The notes below the pieces were generated by a model. It was not told the origin of the DNA. It searched no databases and saw only the letters and a list, made by a program, of their open reading frames with translations. From Rhodospirillaceae bacterium (GTDB lineage Bacteria > Pseudomonadota > Alphaproteobacteria > Rhodospirillales > Rhodospirillaceae), in assembly GCA_028822445.1 (NCBI GenBank), contig JAPKDQ010000004.1:124001-188000 (forward strand): a DNA stretch of 64,000 nt, in the 5' to 3' direction. Numbering within the stretch: position 1 is the stretch's first letter; each line of letters starts with the position of its first letter. The translations under genes were made by a program, and so were the position numbers. Below, in pieces: positions 46,074 to 55,051 of this stretch.

Positions 46074-46157
46074 TTCACCGCGATGAGATAGACAACAATC
46101 CGTCAGATTGGCTCTGTGTTGTGCCCTATGAGGTGGCTTAGCCGTCTCATAGTTTTT
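46074..46157 (+). ncRNA. candidate small RNA between gcrA and tRNA-Asn
   Basis: A TATAAT hexamer (46062-46067) is followed by about 84 nt of structured sequence: CAATC/GATTG hairpin near 46096-46110 flanked by ACAACA and TGTTGT, then a strong terminator hairpin (46126-46152) with T5. No protein frame fits. There is no good -35 box at the right distance, so this could equally be the structured 3' UTR of gcrA. Confidence 0.3.
46126..46157 (+). terminator. intrinsic terminator downstream of gcrA
   Basis: CTATGAG pairs with CTCATAG (7 bp) around an inner GGC/GCC stem with a TTA loop, followed directly by five T (46153-46157). It would end transcripts of gcrA or of the candidate small RNA. Confidence 0.65.
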
Positions 46158-46169
46158 AGGACCCTCAAG

Positions 46170-46207
46170 CAATGACCCTGTCGCATTTAAGTTACAACAG
46201 GTCATTG
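46170..46207 (-). terminator. hairpin downstream of tRNA-Asn
   Basis: CAATGACC(C)TGT pairs with ACAGGTCATTG (11 bp with one bulged base). Its proximal arm starts 8 nt beyond the tRNA-Asn 3' end on the minus strand. There is no clear U tract, so it may be a processing or Rho-assisted end. Confidence 0.4.
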
Positions 46208-46214
46208 GAGGAGA

Positions 46215-46289
46215 TGGCTCCGGCGGTAGGATTCGAACCTACAACCCTTCGATTAACAGTCGAATGCTCTGCCATTGAGCTACGCCGGA
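46215..46289 (-). tRNA. tRNA-Asn (anticodon GTT)
   Basis: Read on the minus strand it begins TCCGGCGTAGCTC, has the anticodon loop CTGTTAA (GTT), the T-loop GGTTCGAATCC and ends in an encoded CCA. The 7-bp acceptor stem TCCGGCG/CGCCGGA is perfect. It lies 8 nt after tRNA-Cys on the same strand, and the two are probably one transcript. Confidence 0.95.
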
Positions 46290-46297
46290 CCAGTTTT

Positions 46298-46371
46298 TGG
46301 AGGCCGAGGCCGGAATCGAACCGACGTACACGGATTTGCAGTCCGCTGCATCACCACTCTGCCACTCGGCC
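46298..46371 (-). tRNA. tRNA-Cys (anticodon GCA)
   Basis: On the minus strand: acceptor stem GGCCGAG/CTCGGCC, discriminator T, anticodon loop CTGCAAA (GCA), T-loop GGTTCGATTCC and encoded CCA. It is first in a Cys-Asn tRNA pair, with a near-consensus promoter 57 nt upstream. Confidence 0.95.
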
Positions 46372-46427
46372 CGAGACCACCTATGTCGATTAGCCTCATC
46401 ACGGTTTAAAGAACCGCGAAGCGGCGT

Positions 46428-46456
46428 GTTATAGAAGCGCAGGGAAGGGGGGTCAA
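46428..46456 (-). promoter_or_regulatory. sigma70-type promoter of the tRNA-Cys/tRNA-Asn pair
   Basis: On the minus strand TTGACC (46456-46451), a 17-bp spacer and TATAAC (46433-46428) form a near-consensus promoter. A GC-rich stretch follows, as in discriminators of stable-RNA promoters, and then tRNA-Cys. Confidence 0.65.
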
Positions 46457-46605
46457 GCGCCCATAAACAAAGGGATACATGGAATCGAATAGCATCCGAT
46501 AATTAGCGCGGATGATTGAGTTGGCTACGCCTGTTCGGTATAAGCGCTTAGTCGCCGTTTAAGACGCATTAAACACCTGTAGACCCGTTTGAAAGGTACA
46601 TTTTT

Positions 46606-47256
46606 ATGGATTTTGAGCTTGCACGGCGCAACATGGTTGCGAGCCAGATCAGGACCAATGAGGTTACGGACCCGCTGGTGATTGATGCCATAGGAAAAGT
46701 TCCTAGGGAGAAGTTTCTTCCAACCGCTCGTCAGTCTCTTGCTTATGTAGATGAAGACCTAGAAGTAGCGCCGGGCCGGTGTTTAATGGAGCCGATGGTA
46801 GCGGCCCGTTTACTTCAACTGGCTGATGTCCAACGGACCGACCATGTTTTAGTTTTGCCTTGTGGCACTGGTTATATCGCAGCTGTTCTGGCTCATATGG
46901 CTGGATCCATAGTTGCTGTAGAGGAAGAAGGCCCCGTTAAAGATGGGGCGGCTAAGTTGCTCGGCGAGCTTGGCGCAGACACAGTTGCTGTTGTGTCGGC
47001 CTCAGTGACCGAGGGATGCCCAAGTCAGGCGCCGTTTGACGTTATTGTGTTCGACGGTGCGGTGGCCGAGGTGCCAGATAATATAAAGGAGCAACTCGCC
47101 GACGGCGGGCGTCTTGTCGCTGTTGTTCAATCTGGCCCGATTGGCCAGGCAACTCTGGTCCAACGGACCGGAAATGCTTATGGGCAAAGAACGGATTATG
47201 ATGCCAGCATCCCGCTACTCCCAGAATTTGCTGCTATACCAGCGTTCGCATTTTAA
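46606..47256 (+). CDS. pcm: protein-L-isoaspartate O-methyltransferase
   Basis: The 216-residue methyltransferase has the PCMT start (MDFELARRNMVASQIRTN), REKFLP, the SAM loop VLVLPCGTGYIAAVLAHMAG (about 83-102) and FDVIVFDGAVAEVPD. It repairs isoaspartyl residues in damaged proteins using SAM. The alphaproteobacterial form here has PCGTGY where classical enzymes have a GxGxGY-type loop. It is the first gene of the pcm-tolC-popZ block, a common alphaproteobacterial arrangement, with 228 bp before tolC. Confidence 0.88.
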   Translation: MDFELARRNMVASQIRTNEVTDPLVIDAIGKVPREKFLPTARQSLAYVDEDLEVAPGRCLMEPMVAARLLQLADVQRTDHVLVLPCGTGYIAAVLAHMAGSIVAVEEEGPVKDGAAKLLGELGADTVAVVSASVTEGCPSQAPFDVIVFDGAVAEVPDNIKEQLADGGRLVAVVQSGPIGQATLVQRTGNAYGQRTDYDASIPLLPEFAAIPAFAF

Positions 47257-47484
47257 ATAAGCGTGCATAAAGGTTTAAAATAGAACCAATTTTCTGATTT
47301 TAGCGTAATGAGATTTGTCGATTGCTAACGCGAAGGCGAACTCTAGCAATCTTACATTTATGTCGCTGAGCCCTGAGGGGTTGGTTACCCTCAGTTACAC
47401 CTTTTGCGGTGGTATTAGAGCATCGATTCGGTTACGTAATCGGTCCGTAAATCTCGGCTGGAACTTGTTTCAAGGATTAAAGCA

Positions 47485-48888
47485 ATGAAGCGTCTTAAGT
47501 GGTTATTTGCGACAACTGCAGTCGTTGGGCTTCTCTCCGTTGGCCAGTCAGCTAAGGCTGACACGTTACGCGAAGCGTTGGAGTTGGCTTACGCGAATAA
47601 CCCTAGTTTATTGGCAGCTCGGGCTCAACTGCGTGCGGTTGACGAATCTGTGCCCATTGCCTTGTCTGGATGGCGGCCAAGCGTTTCTGTGAATGCCAAC
47701 CTCGGCAGAGCTAGGAACGAGTCAGTTATTCAGGGTGCCGTCGGGAGTGGCGCTCAGTTTGCTGGTGGTACAACCTTAAGAACCTCAAAAACCGCATCCG
47801 TCGGTGTGTCGCAGCCACTCTTTAAAGGTTTTAAGACCAGAGCCGCGACTGCAGCGGCAAAAGCCAATGTGAAGGCGCAGCGCGCCCGCCTAAAAGCGTC
47901 TGAGCAACAAGTTTTGCTGTCTGCAGCTATAGCCTATTTCGATGTGTTAAGGGATATGGCTGTTGTCGAGCTCAGGGGCAATAACGTTCAAGTTTTGACC
48001 CGTCAGCTCGAGGCCACACAAGACAGGTTCCGGGTTGGTGAAATCACGCGGACCGATGTTGCCCAGGCTGAAGCGCGCTTGTCCGCTTCGGTTTCGGCTA
48101 GGATTTTGGCGGAGGGTAATCTGCAGCAGTCTCGGGCAGCGTATGTCAGTTCCATCGGAAAATCCCCTGAAAACCTCACGTCGCCAGATCCATTAGGAAA
48201 CTTGCCGGCGACGCGTGACGACGCCATTGCTTCTGCATCCGTGGATAACCCTGGCCTGGTAGCGGCTTTATTCACGGCAGATGCGGCTCGGGAAGATATT
48301 AAGGCCTCCCGTGGCAACTTACTGCCAACGATTACGCTGGAGGGACAGCTCTCAAAGGGCTGGGATACGATTGCCGACCAGTCCTTAACTGAGAGTGCCT
48401 CAGCACGTGTCGTTCTTTCGGCTCCTATATATCAGGGCGGCATTGTTTATGCGCGTCTTCGTCAGGCCAAGCATACTGCCGGTCAAAGGCGCCTCGAGGC
48501 AGATCAGGCTAGACTAGATGCGAGAGAGTCTGCGACGTCGACTTGGGAGATCTATCAATCTTCGCGGGCTAGTATCGCATCTATAGAAACTCAAATTGTT
48601 GCCTCTGAGATCGCCCTTGAGGGGGTTCAACGTGAGGCAGAGGTCGGCGCAAGAACTGTTCTGGATGTCTTGGATGCTGAGCAAGAGCTCCTCGATGCCC
48701 GCGTGACACTTGTAACGGCTCAAAGAGATGAGTTGGTTGCGACGCTCCAACTTCAGGCGTCTATCGGACGTTTGACTGCGGAAGACCTAGCTCTAGGCGT
48801 TAGTTTGTATGATGCTGTGGACCACTATGATGATGTTAGCGGCAGTTTCTTTGGCAGTTCTAAGGCGGCTGACGCTGACAGTCGTTAA
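47485..48888 (+). CDS. tolC: TolC family outer-membrane efflux channel
   Basis: The 467-residue protein has a signal peptide (to about AKADT, residue 26) and two OEP repeats, each with long alpha-helical hairpins and short barrel strands. Hallmarks are LREALELAYANNPSLLAARAQ at the start, QDRFRVGEITRTDVAQAEARL in repeat 1 and EVGARTVLDVLDAEQELLDA in repeat 2. It forms the trimeric exit duct for type I secretion and RND/ABC pumps. The two adaptor-containing exporters in this window lack a channel of their own and are candidate partners. Confidence 0.93.
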   Translation: MKRLKWLFATTAVVGLLSVGQSAKADTLREALELAYANNPSLLAARAQLRAVDESVPIALSGWRPSVSVNANLGRARNESVIQGAVGSGAQFAGGTTLRTSKTASVGVSQPLFKGFKTRAATAAAKANVKAQRARLKASEQQVLLSAAIAYFDVLRDMAVVELRGNNVQVLTRQLEATQDRFRVGEITRTDVAQAEARLSASVSARILAEGNLQQSRAAYVSSIGKSPENLTSPDPLGNLPATRDDAIASASVDNPGLVAALFTADAAREDIKASRGNLLPTITLEGQLSKGWDTIADQSLTESASARVVLSAPIYQGGIVYARLRQAKHTAGQRRLEADQARLDARESATSTWEIYQSSRASIASIETQIVASEIALEGVQREAEVGARTVLDVLDAEQELLDARVTLVTAQRDELVATLQLQASIGRLTAEDLALGVSLYDAVDHYDDVSGSFFGSSKAADADSR

Positions 48889-48997
48889 TTGAAGGTCATT
48901 GCGGCTAACCCTCATATCCGTCGGGTGTTATAGAATTCTTTAACCATTTGGGTTAGATTATGAATAATTGTCGTGTGGAAAAAGCGGACCAATCGCT

Positions 48998-49507
48998 ATG
49001 AGTGAAGAAGGCCAAGAAGAACCTTCGATGGAGGACATTCTAGCCTCCATACGAAAGGTTCTTTCGGAAGAGGAAGAAGGTGCAGCTAAAACCTTACCTG
49101 AAGGCGATGCTGCGTCAGACCCTGAAGACCTTGAAGTAATAGAGCTAACTTACGAAATGATGGTTGACGAGCAGAAAGAGTTTATTCCCGCACCTGGCGT
49201 TGCTGAGCAAGCAGCGCCGGCGCCTCAACCGGCACAGGAAAAACCGCATGAGGGCTATGGCCAAGACGGTTTCTTAGCAGACCAGGTTGAGCAAGTAGCG
49301 GGCGCCCATATTTCTCAGTTAGCGCGGGCCGTCGCTCAAGAGCGTGCACTAACCATCGGAAATCAGGGCATTACCATTGAGCAGATTGTGCGTGAAATCT
49401 GCACGCCAATACTCAAGCAGTGGCTAGATAAGAATCTACCGTACATGGTTGAGCGGATTGTGCGTCAGGAAGTCGAGCGGATCGTTAGTCGTTCAGAGCG
49501 GATGTAA
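48998..49507 (+). CDS. popZ: PopZ/DUF2497 family polar organising protein
   Basis: The 169-residue acidic protein has the PopZ pattern: N-terminal helix EPSMEDILASIRKVLSEEEE, a central Pro/Glu/Gln-rich disordered part (PGVAEQAAPAPQPAQEKP) and a C-terminal oligomerisation region with PILKQWLDKNLPYMVERIVRQEVERI. In Caulobacter, PopZ forms the pole-anchored hub binding ParB and cell-cycle kinases. I choose ATG 48998 (MSEEGQEEPSM), the standard family start, instead of an upstream in-frame start at 48968. Usually valS follows; here 8.9 kb intervene. Confidence 0.9.
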   Translation: MSEEGQEEPSMEDILASIRKVLSEEEEGAAKTLPEGDAASDPEDLEVIELTYEMMVDEQKEFIPAPGVAEQAAPAPQPAQEKPHEGYGQDGFLADQVEQVAGAHISQLARAVAQERALTIGNQGITIEQIVREICTPILKQWLDKNLPYMVERIVRQEVERIVSRSERM

Positions 49508-49524
49508 AAAATAAGAAAAGTTCT

Positions 49525-50298
49525 TTAAGCAGTTATAGATAAAGAAGTTTTTGTTATTTTATAAGCTACATTCATTATTTTATCAGAGTATCGGTTCGTG
49601 GCATCCTTGAGCCCGAGGGCTTTCAAGGGGAACCGAATATCTATGACTGCATTTATAACTCCGTCTATCAATATTGGGGCGGCTAAAGCTGCGTGACCTT
49701 TGTGGGGCACTTTGTCGCAGTAAAAACCTTGGGTCTTAATATCATTGAGCTTCTTGTTGAGAAGGCCCTTTGATAGGTCAATTTTTTTGAGTGCGTTTGG
49801 TTCCTCTTTCATGATGGCATTAATCATTGTTTGTCTTTGTTCCTCTTCACAATTGGCCAAAAAAACTTGGCCTGCTACCGTTGTTGCGATTGGGAAGGCA
49901 AGCCCAACTGGAGCAGAGCGCATGACTAGAGGGCTTATGGACTCCGTATTCCACATGATTTCCATTCTAAGTCTTCGAGCCTGTGTCAGCGCCACAGGCC
50001 ACAGGACCTCCCGACAGAGCTTTTCCATGGCAGGAACGGCGGTTTTTCTTATCCAACTTGTATGATTTAGGCCATCTGTGAGTTCGAGTGTTGTCTCGGA
50101 GATTTCAAATCGCTTATCAGCCTTGCGTCGAACAACGTAGCCTAACCCATGAAGAAAATGGACGATTCGAGAGACGGTCTGGCGGGGCAGAGACGTTTTG
50201 GTTGCGGTTTGTGAAATGTTGAGGGGGCCCTCTTTGCTTAGGGTTCTTAATACTAAGAGACCGCGTTCCAGTGAACGTATACTAGGGTTTGATGGCAT
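49525..50298 (-). CDS. IclR family transcriptional regulator
   Basis: The 257-residue protein has an N-terminal winged helix-turn-helix (RGLLVLRTLSKEGPLNIS...TSLPRQTVSRIVHFLHGLGYV) and a C-terminal effector domain with HKGHAALAAPILIDG and IDIRFPL. IclR proteins commonly regulate a divergent catabolic or uptake gene in response to an aromatic or small-acid ligand. The divergent TonB receptor at 50604 is the likely target, with an inverted repeat at 50504-50519 as a candidate site. The effector is unknown. Confidence 0.88.
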   Translation of the reverse strand: MPSNPSIRSLERGLLVLRTLSKEGPLNISQTATKTSLPRQTVSRIVHFLHGLGYVVRRKADKRFEISETTLELTDGLNHTSWIRKTAVPAMEKLCREVLWPVALTQARRLRMEIMWNTESISPLVMRSAPVGLAFPIATTVAGQVFLANCEEEQRQTMINAIMKEEPNALKKIDLSKGLLNKKLNDIKTQGFYCDKVPHKGHAALAAPILIDGVINAVIDIRFPLKALGLKDATNRYSDKIMNVAYKITKTSLSITA

Positions 50299-50503
50299 TG
50301 AGCAGTTTTGCCTAACAAATGAAGGGAATTATTATTACTAAATTATGATAATAGACGTTCGCAGTTACAGAGTTGTCTAACGCACGCTCGCTTGGCGGGC
50401 GATTCTGTAGTTATATGATGTATTTATGCATCACCAGACTAAAAAGAGTCATTAGTAAGCCAGTGTGCGTTGAGAGGTGGCACAGTAATAGGATAGTACA
50501 GTC

Positions 50504-50519
50504 ATTGTTGCTCAACAAT
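50504..50519. promoter_or_regulatory. inverted repeat in the IclR/TonB receptor gap
   Basis: ATTGTTG-CT-CAACAAT has perfect 7-bp arms with a 2-nt spacer, 85 nt upstream of the receptor start in the 305-bp gap shared with the divergent IclR gene. Size and symmetry resemble IclR-family operators. The rest of the gap holds an AT-rich stretch near 50328-50355 and no gene. Confidence 0.4.
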
Positions 50520-50603
50520 TATGGGCAGTTGATTTTTTGGGGCAGCCTTGTTCGGACAAAGCACTAAGGTTGGTCAGATTTAAAGACTTAGGGGATATAC
50601 TGA

Positions 50604-53030
50604 ATGAAGACTCGTAATATTTTGGTAGCATCGCTAATGGCGACGGTGGCATTGCCCGTCTCGCACGAAGCCTTTGCTCAGAGCCTAGCGCTCGAAGAAA
50701 TCGTGGTTACCGCACGTAAGCGTGACGAAAGCATTTTTGAAATTCCAGTTTCAGTGTCGGCTATGTCACAGGACCAGTTGGAACGCGCAGGGGTTGATAA
50801 TCCTGAAGAACTTTCCAACTATGTCGCAGGCCTACAATTTGAAGGTTCCACAGCGACAGGTGGCCGCGTTAATCCGGCCATTCGTTTTCGCGGTATGAAC
50901 CAGCAGATTATTACGCCGTCAACACAGGTTGGAGCGTTGTTCTGGGATGGGTCTTACATCGGTGCTGGTGGCGGCTTCTTGCCCCTCGGTGATGTTGAGC
51001 GTGTCGAAGTCATCAAAGGACCTCAGACTGCTTACTTCGGTCGTAATACCTTCACTGGTGCTGTGAATATCATCCCGAAACTTCCGGGCGACGAGTGGGA
51101 AGGCGACATCTCTATTGATTTCTCGCCATCACAATCCACAGAATTTAAAGTTGACGCCGGCATCGGCGGCCCGATCTCAGATAAGGTTGGTGTCCGTATC
51201 TGGGCTGGTTACGAGAAAGACGGTGGTGACTTTAAAACTCAAGATGGCACCCCTTATGCTGTCTTCAAAGACACCTCAGTTAGCGGCACCTTGATTGCTG
51301 AGCCTACTGAGGCTCTTACATTGAAGTTCACAGGCTACTACACGAAGGCTGACGACAACGGCACCTCGGTTGGTGTTGATGCTCGTCTCGCTGGTGTAGC
51401 GGCTGGAGCCTGTAGCAAGACCTACACGGGCGAATACCTCAATCCGGCTTCGGGTGAACGGACACCGTTCACGCGTAAACTTTCGGAACGCCCATACGCA
51501 ACATTCTGCGGTAAATACCCTAATGGGGAATTTTTGGTTGCTCCGGTAACGGTAAATCCGACTAGTGCGGGTACCGTTTCCTACTTTCGAAGTCGCCTCC
51601 TTTCCTTGACGAACCTCCACCCACTGATGTCGAAGTACAGCATCCTAAGAACCCGTACTGAAAACGAGTTGGGTGGCCGTAACCAAACATACCGTATGCA
51701 GTTCAGTGGCGATTACGAAATGGGTGATCACACGCTGTCTTGGCAGGCTTCTCGCTCTAATACGGGAACTGTCGATATTCGTGACTTCCGTTTTGGTATT
51801 CCCAATGTTCCAGGCCAAGTACTTCTTCTTGGCAACAACATTGCTATGCGGGAAACGTATTACGAAGCGCGGGTCGCATCATCAGCTGATCAACGCTTGC
51901 GTTACATGATTGGCGTCAGCGATTACACCATGCGATATCGTGTGGGCAACGCACCGGTTAATGCAACGCAAGTTTTAACAGGTGCCGGTGCTACCGTTGA
52001 CTTCCAAGACAACACAACGACAGGTATCTTCGCTTCTATCGATTATGATATTTCCGATGACCTGACATTCTCTGCTGAAGCGCGTTACACGGATGAAAAG
52101 TCGCAAGGTATTCTCCAAGGGAACCCAGGTGGTGCATGTGGCGGATATTCGCCAGCATGTAATACCCTCAACGAATATAGCGATTTCATTCCTCGCGTGA
52201 TCTTAAGCTACACACCGTTCGAAGGGGCAACGACCTACGCAAGTTACTCCTATAGTTCACTTCTCGGCGTCGCCACGCAGGCTGGCTTCGTGAATAGTGT
52301 GGCTCCATCGGTTATCCCTGCTAGTCAGCTTGCTGCTCTTGGCGAGTTCACTGCTCCACAGGAAAATACTCAGATTGAACTTGGGTGGAAACAACAGGGT
52401 GAGAACTGGAACGTTACTGCTGCTGTGTTCTATTCTGACTGGAAAAACCAACCGTTTGCTTCGGTTATCCTGTTGCCAGCTGGCGGGACCACATCCTTCC
52501 GTGGCCCTGGCGATTCAAAATACAAGGGCTTTGATCTTGAATTCCAAGCCACACCAGCTGAGTGGCTAGACATCCAAGCCACCTTAGCCTACTCGGATAA
52601 TAAGATGACTTCGTTCTCATCTCGTGGATCCAATGAGTCTATCGTGCTTGGTTCTGGTCCACTTTCGGTTGTCAACGATGGCAATCGTTCAAGGAACATT
52701 CCAACATGGACAGCTGGCCTTAGCCCAACCTTCTTGGGTACCGCGGGCGACCGTGAATGGTTCTTCCGTTGGGACTTCCTGTATCACAGTGAAACTTGGG
52801 CTGATTACTCACAGTTCAACCGAGCTCCAGATCAATTATTGATCAACGCTCGTGCGGGTATCGATCTCTTCGACGGTAGCCGGCTTGAAGTTTACGGTAA
52901 GAACTTAGGTCAAAATAAGACCCTGGGTCTTAACGGTGGAACAACGAGCGGACCAGGTGGTGGCCGTAAGGCATTCCAAGAGCCTTACCAACGTCGTGAG
53001 TTTGGTGTCCGTTTGACCGCCGAATTCTAG
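50604..53030 (+). CDS. TonB-dependent receptor next to an IclR regulator
   Basis: The 808-residue protein has a signal peptide (to about EAFAQ, residue 26), TonB box LEEIVVTA, a plug with PEELSNYVAGLQFEG, FRGMNQQ and ERVEVIKGPQTAYFGRNTF.GAVNII, and a 22-strand-type barrel ending FGVRLTAEF. An AGGGGAT ribosome site precedes it, and a strong intrinsic terminator follows 23 nt after the stop, so it is monocistronic. It belongs to the large receptor group found for organic substrates in sphingomonads and marine bacteria. Regulation by the divergent IclR protein is likely. Confidence 0.9.
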   Translation: MKTRNILVASLMATVALPVSHEAFAQSLALEEIVVTARKRDESIFEIPVSVSAMSQDQLERAGVDNPEELSNYVAGLQFEGSTATGGRVNPAIRFRGMNQQIITPSTQVGALFWDGSYIGAGGGFLPLGDVERVEVIKGPQTAYFGRNTFTGAVNIIPKLPGDEWEGDISIDFSPSQSTEFKVDAGIGGPISDKVGVRIWAGYEKDGGDFKTQDGTPYAVFKDTSVSGTLIAEPTEALTLKFTGYYTKADDNGTSVGVDARLAGVAAGACSKTYTGEYLNPASGERTPFTRKLSERPYATFCGKYPNGEFLVAPVTVNPTSAGTVSYFRSRLLSLTNLHPLMSKYSILRTRTENELGGRNQTYRMQFSGDYEMGDHTLSWQASRSNTGTVDIRDFRFGIPNVPGQVLLLGNNIAMRETYYEARVASSADQRLRYMIGVSDYTMRYRVGNAPVNATQVLTGAGATVDFQDNTTTGIFASIDYDISDDLTFSAEARYTDEKSQGILQGNPGGACGGYSPACNTLNEYSDFIPRVILSYTPFEGATTYASYSYSSLLGVATQAGFVNSVAPSVIPASQLAALGEFTAPQENTQIELGWKQQGENWNVTAAVFYSDWKNQPFASVILLPAGGTTSFRGPGDSKYKGFDLEFQATPAEWLDIQATLAYSDNKMTSFSSRGSNESIVLGSGPLSVVNDGNRSRNIPTWTAGLSPTFLGTAGDREWFFRWDFLYHSETWADYSQFNRAPDQLLINARAGIDLFDGSRLEVYGKNLGQNKTLGLNGGTTSGPGGGRKAFQEPYQRREFGVRLTAEF

Positions 53031-53053
53031 ATATCGGTTACATCAGTTAAATC

Positions 53054-53087
53054 AGAAGGCCGGTCTTAGGACCGGCCTTCTTTTTTT
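53054..53087 (+). terminator. intrinsic terminator of the TonB receptor gene
   Basis: A 12-bp perfect stem (AGAAGGCCGGTC and its complement) with a 4-nt loop, followed by a run of seven T. A strong rho-independent terminator. Confidence 0.93.
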
Positions 53088-53269
53088 ATCCAAAGCGGAT
53101 TGGGCTTAATGTTGCCTAGTTCACACCTATGAACCAAAAGCACCGTTTGATTCATGTTGGCCGTTGTTAGACATTTTTCAGATTTAAACGGGCTGCAAGT
53201 GGCTAATATATTGAGGGCTGCGCTTTATCTGCTTTTTATCTTGGTAGTTCTTCGCATATATTGGCTCGT

Positions 53270-54217
53270 ATGACTGACATAGTAGTAGCCGCATTTTATC
53301 ATTTCACGCCGTTCGAAGATCCGGCAGCATTGCGTGTGTCGTTGCTGGGGCAGCTCTCAACGCATGGTCTTAAGGGAACGGTTTTGCTCGCGCCTGAGGG
53401 CGTCAATGGAACGCTCGCCGGTTCGCGAGTGGGTATCAATGCTGCTTTAGAGGCCTTGCGTGCATTGCCAAATTCTAAGCAGCTGGAGCATAAGGAATCT
53501 CATGCTGAGACTATGCCGTTCTATCGTCTAAAGGTCCGCCTGAAGAAAGAGATAGTCACCATGAGGGTGACCGGTGTCGATCCATTAGCAAACGTCGGCA
53601 CTTATGTTGCTCCTAAAGATTGGAATAACCTCATTACCGACCCGGAGACAATTGTTGTCGATGCACGCAACGACTTCGAAGTACAGATGGGTACATTTGA
53701 GGGCGCGGTCAATCCTGGAACGGTGAGTTTCAGTGACCTTCCCAAATGGCTCGAGGAACACCGTGGCGAATTGGAGGATAAAAAGGTTGCGATGTTCTGT
53801 ACGGGTGGTATTCGCTGCGAGAAGGCAACGTCATTCTTAAAAGAACGAGGCATAGATGATGTCTTTCACCTAAAAGGCGGCATCTTGAAGTATCTAGAGG
53901 ATATTCCAGAGGAAGAAAGCCAGTGGCGCGGTGAGTGTTTCGTATTCGATTACCGAGTGTCGGTGAAACATGATCTAGAACTTGGTGAATATGATGTGTG
54001 CCACGCATGCCGATGGCCCGTTAGTGTGGCTGGACGCTCGTCCTCGAATTTTGTTGTCGGCGTGTCATGTGACCACTGCATCGACCAGCGCACCGATATA
54101 CAGCGCGAACGCTATGCCGCAAGGCATGCTCAGATAAAACTGTCGAGGCAACAAGGCGAATTGCACGTTGGCGCTACTTACGAGGCCGTAAAGAAATCAA
54201 CCGCCGTTGATGGGTGA
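53270..54217 (+). CDS. trhO: tRNA uridine(34) hydroxylase TrhO (YceA-like rhodanese)
   Basis: The 315-residue protein has an N-terminal acylphosphatase-like domain with GTVLLAPEGVNGTLAG, a rhodanese domain (about 125-220) with the active-site loop CTGGIRCEKAT, and a C-terminal zinc-finger-like region with VCHACRWP and VSCDHCID. TrhO hydroxylates uridine 34 of certain tRNAs on the way to 5-methoxy/carboxymethoxy-uridine. I take ATG 53270 (MTDIVVAAFYHF); a TTG lies three codons upstream. The end overlaps the GST gene by 8 nt, implying co-translation. Confidence 0.92.
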   Translation: MTDIVVAAFYHFTPFEDPAALRVSLLGQLSTHGLKGTVLLAPEGVNGTLAGSRVGINAALEALRALPNSKQLEHKESHAETMPFYRLKVRLKKEIVTMRVTGVDPLANVGTYVAPKDWNNLITDPETIVVDARNDFEVQMGTFEGAVNPGTVSFSDLPKWLEEHRGELEDKKVAMFCTGGIRCEKATSFLKERGIDDVFHLKGGILKYLEDIPEEESQWRGECFVFDYRVSVKHDLELGEYDVCHACRWPVSVAGRSSSNFVVGVSCDHCIDQRTDIQRERYAARHAQIKLSRQQGELHVGATYEAVKKSTAVDG

Positions 54218-54884
54218 GTTGAGCAGCATGGCGGGCGGGGTGCCAATTCTGTATTCTTTTCGGCGATGCCCCTACGCAATGCGGGCGCGGATGGCGATTT
54301 TTTCTAGCGGCCAGGTATGCGCATTGCGCGAGGTTGTCTTGCGTAGCAAGCCGGCTGAGATGATCGCGGTTTCGCCAAAGGGTACGGTGCCTGTAATAGT
54401 GTTGCCGGATGAACGAGTGATCGAAGAAAGCCTGGAGATCATGCGTTGGGCGCTTGGCCGTAATGATCCGCAAGGTTGGCTGGCGCCATTGAATTATGAC
54501 CGCGATGATATTGATGCGCTGATTGCCGAAAACGACGGTCCATTTAAGGACAACCTGGATCGCTATAAATATCCGACGCGTTATGAAATCTCAGATCCAG
54601 TCCATTATCGTACCGAGGGTTTAGCATTTCTGAAAAAACTAAACGCACGGCTTTTAAAAACGCTTTATCTTTGTGGCAATGATTTTACATTTTCTGATGC
54701 TGCAATTTCGCCGTTTATTCGACAGTTTGCTAACAATGATAGCGAATGGTTCAACGCGCTCGACCTGCCTGGCATCCAAAACTGGTTGCAAAGTATTCTT
54801 GGGTCGGATCAATTCTTGGGCGTGATGGAAAAGTATCCCGCGTGGGAAAGCGGCATGGATGAGCCCGCATTTCCGTCAATCTGA
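54210..54884 (+). CDS. glutathione S-transferase family protein
   Basis: The 224-residue protein has an N-terminal thioredoxin fold with RRCPYAMRARM (CPYA at the position of the catalytic residue in beta/omega GSTs), the cis-Pro segment KGTVPVIVLPDERVIEESL, and an all-helical C-terminal domain ending in a predicted dimer helix. CPYA-type proteins often act as glutathione-dependent reductases or deglutathionylases. It overlaps trhO and shares its transcript; a two-sided terminator follows. Confidence 0.85.
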   Translation: MGELSSMAGGVPILYSFRRCPYAMRARMAIFSSGQVCALREVVLRSKPAEMIAVSPKGTVPVIVLPDERVIEESLEIMRWALGRNDPQGWLAPLNYDRDDIDALIAENDGPFKDNLDRYKYPTRYEISDPVHYRTEGLAFLKKLNARLLKTLYLCGNDFTFSDAAISPFIRQFANNDSEWFNALDLPGIQNWLQSILGSDQFLGVMEKYPAWESGMDEPAFPSI

Positions 54885-54992
54885 ATTAGCACTCCAACAT
54901 GTTTACATGTGCTCAAGATGAAAACTTGAGCCGTGGCCGTAAGTTGGGCGTGAATGTTAGCTGCAGTTGCTAAGTTCAAAGACAACTTGAAT

Positions 54993-55029
54993 AAGAAAGG
55001 CCTCGAGGGAAACCCTGAGGCTTTTCTTA
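54993..55029. terminator. bidirectional terminator between convergent genes
   Basis: A long imperfect stem (AAGAAA-GCCTC-AGGG / CCCT-GAGGC-TTTTCTT) around an AAA loop, with A-rich and T-rich flanks on the two sides. It can end transcription from both the GST gene and the minus-strand gene pair. Confidence 0.75.
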
Positions 55030-55051
55030 TTGCGCGCAAAGGGGAGTTATT

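Noticed and set aside
45984-46393. Open frames across the gcrA-tRNA region on both strands
   Set aside because: They cross the two tRNA genes and the hairpins, so they are spurious.
47373-47394. CTGAGGG/CCCTCAG hairpin between pcm and tolC as a terminator
   Set aside because: A 7-bp stem with an 8-nt loop and no T tract; not enough to call a terminator or regulatory element.
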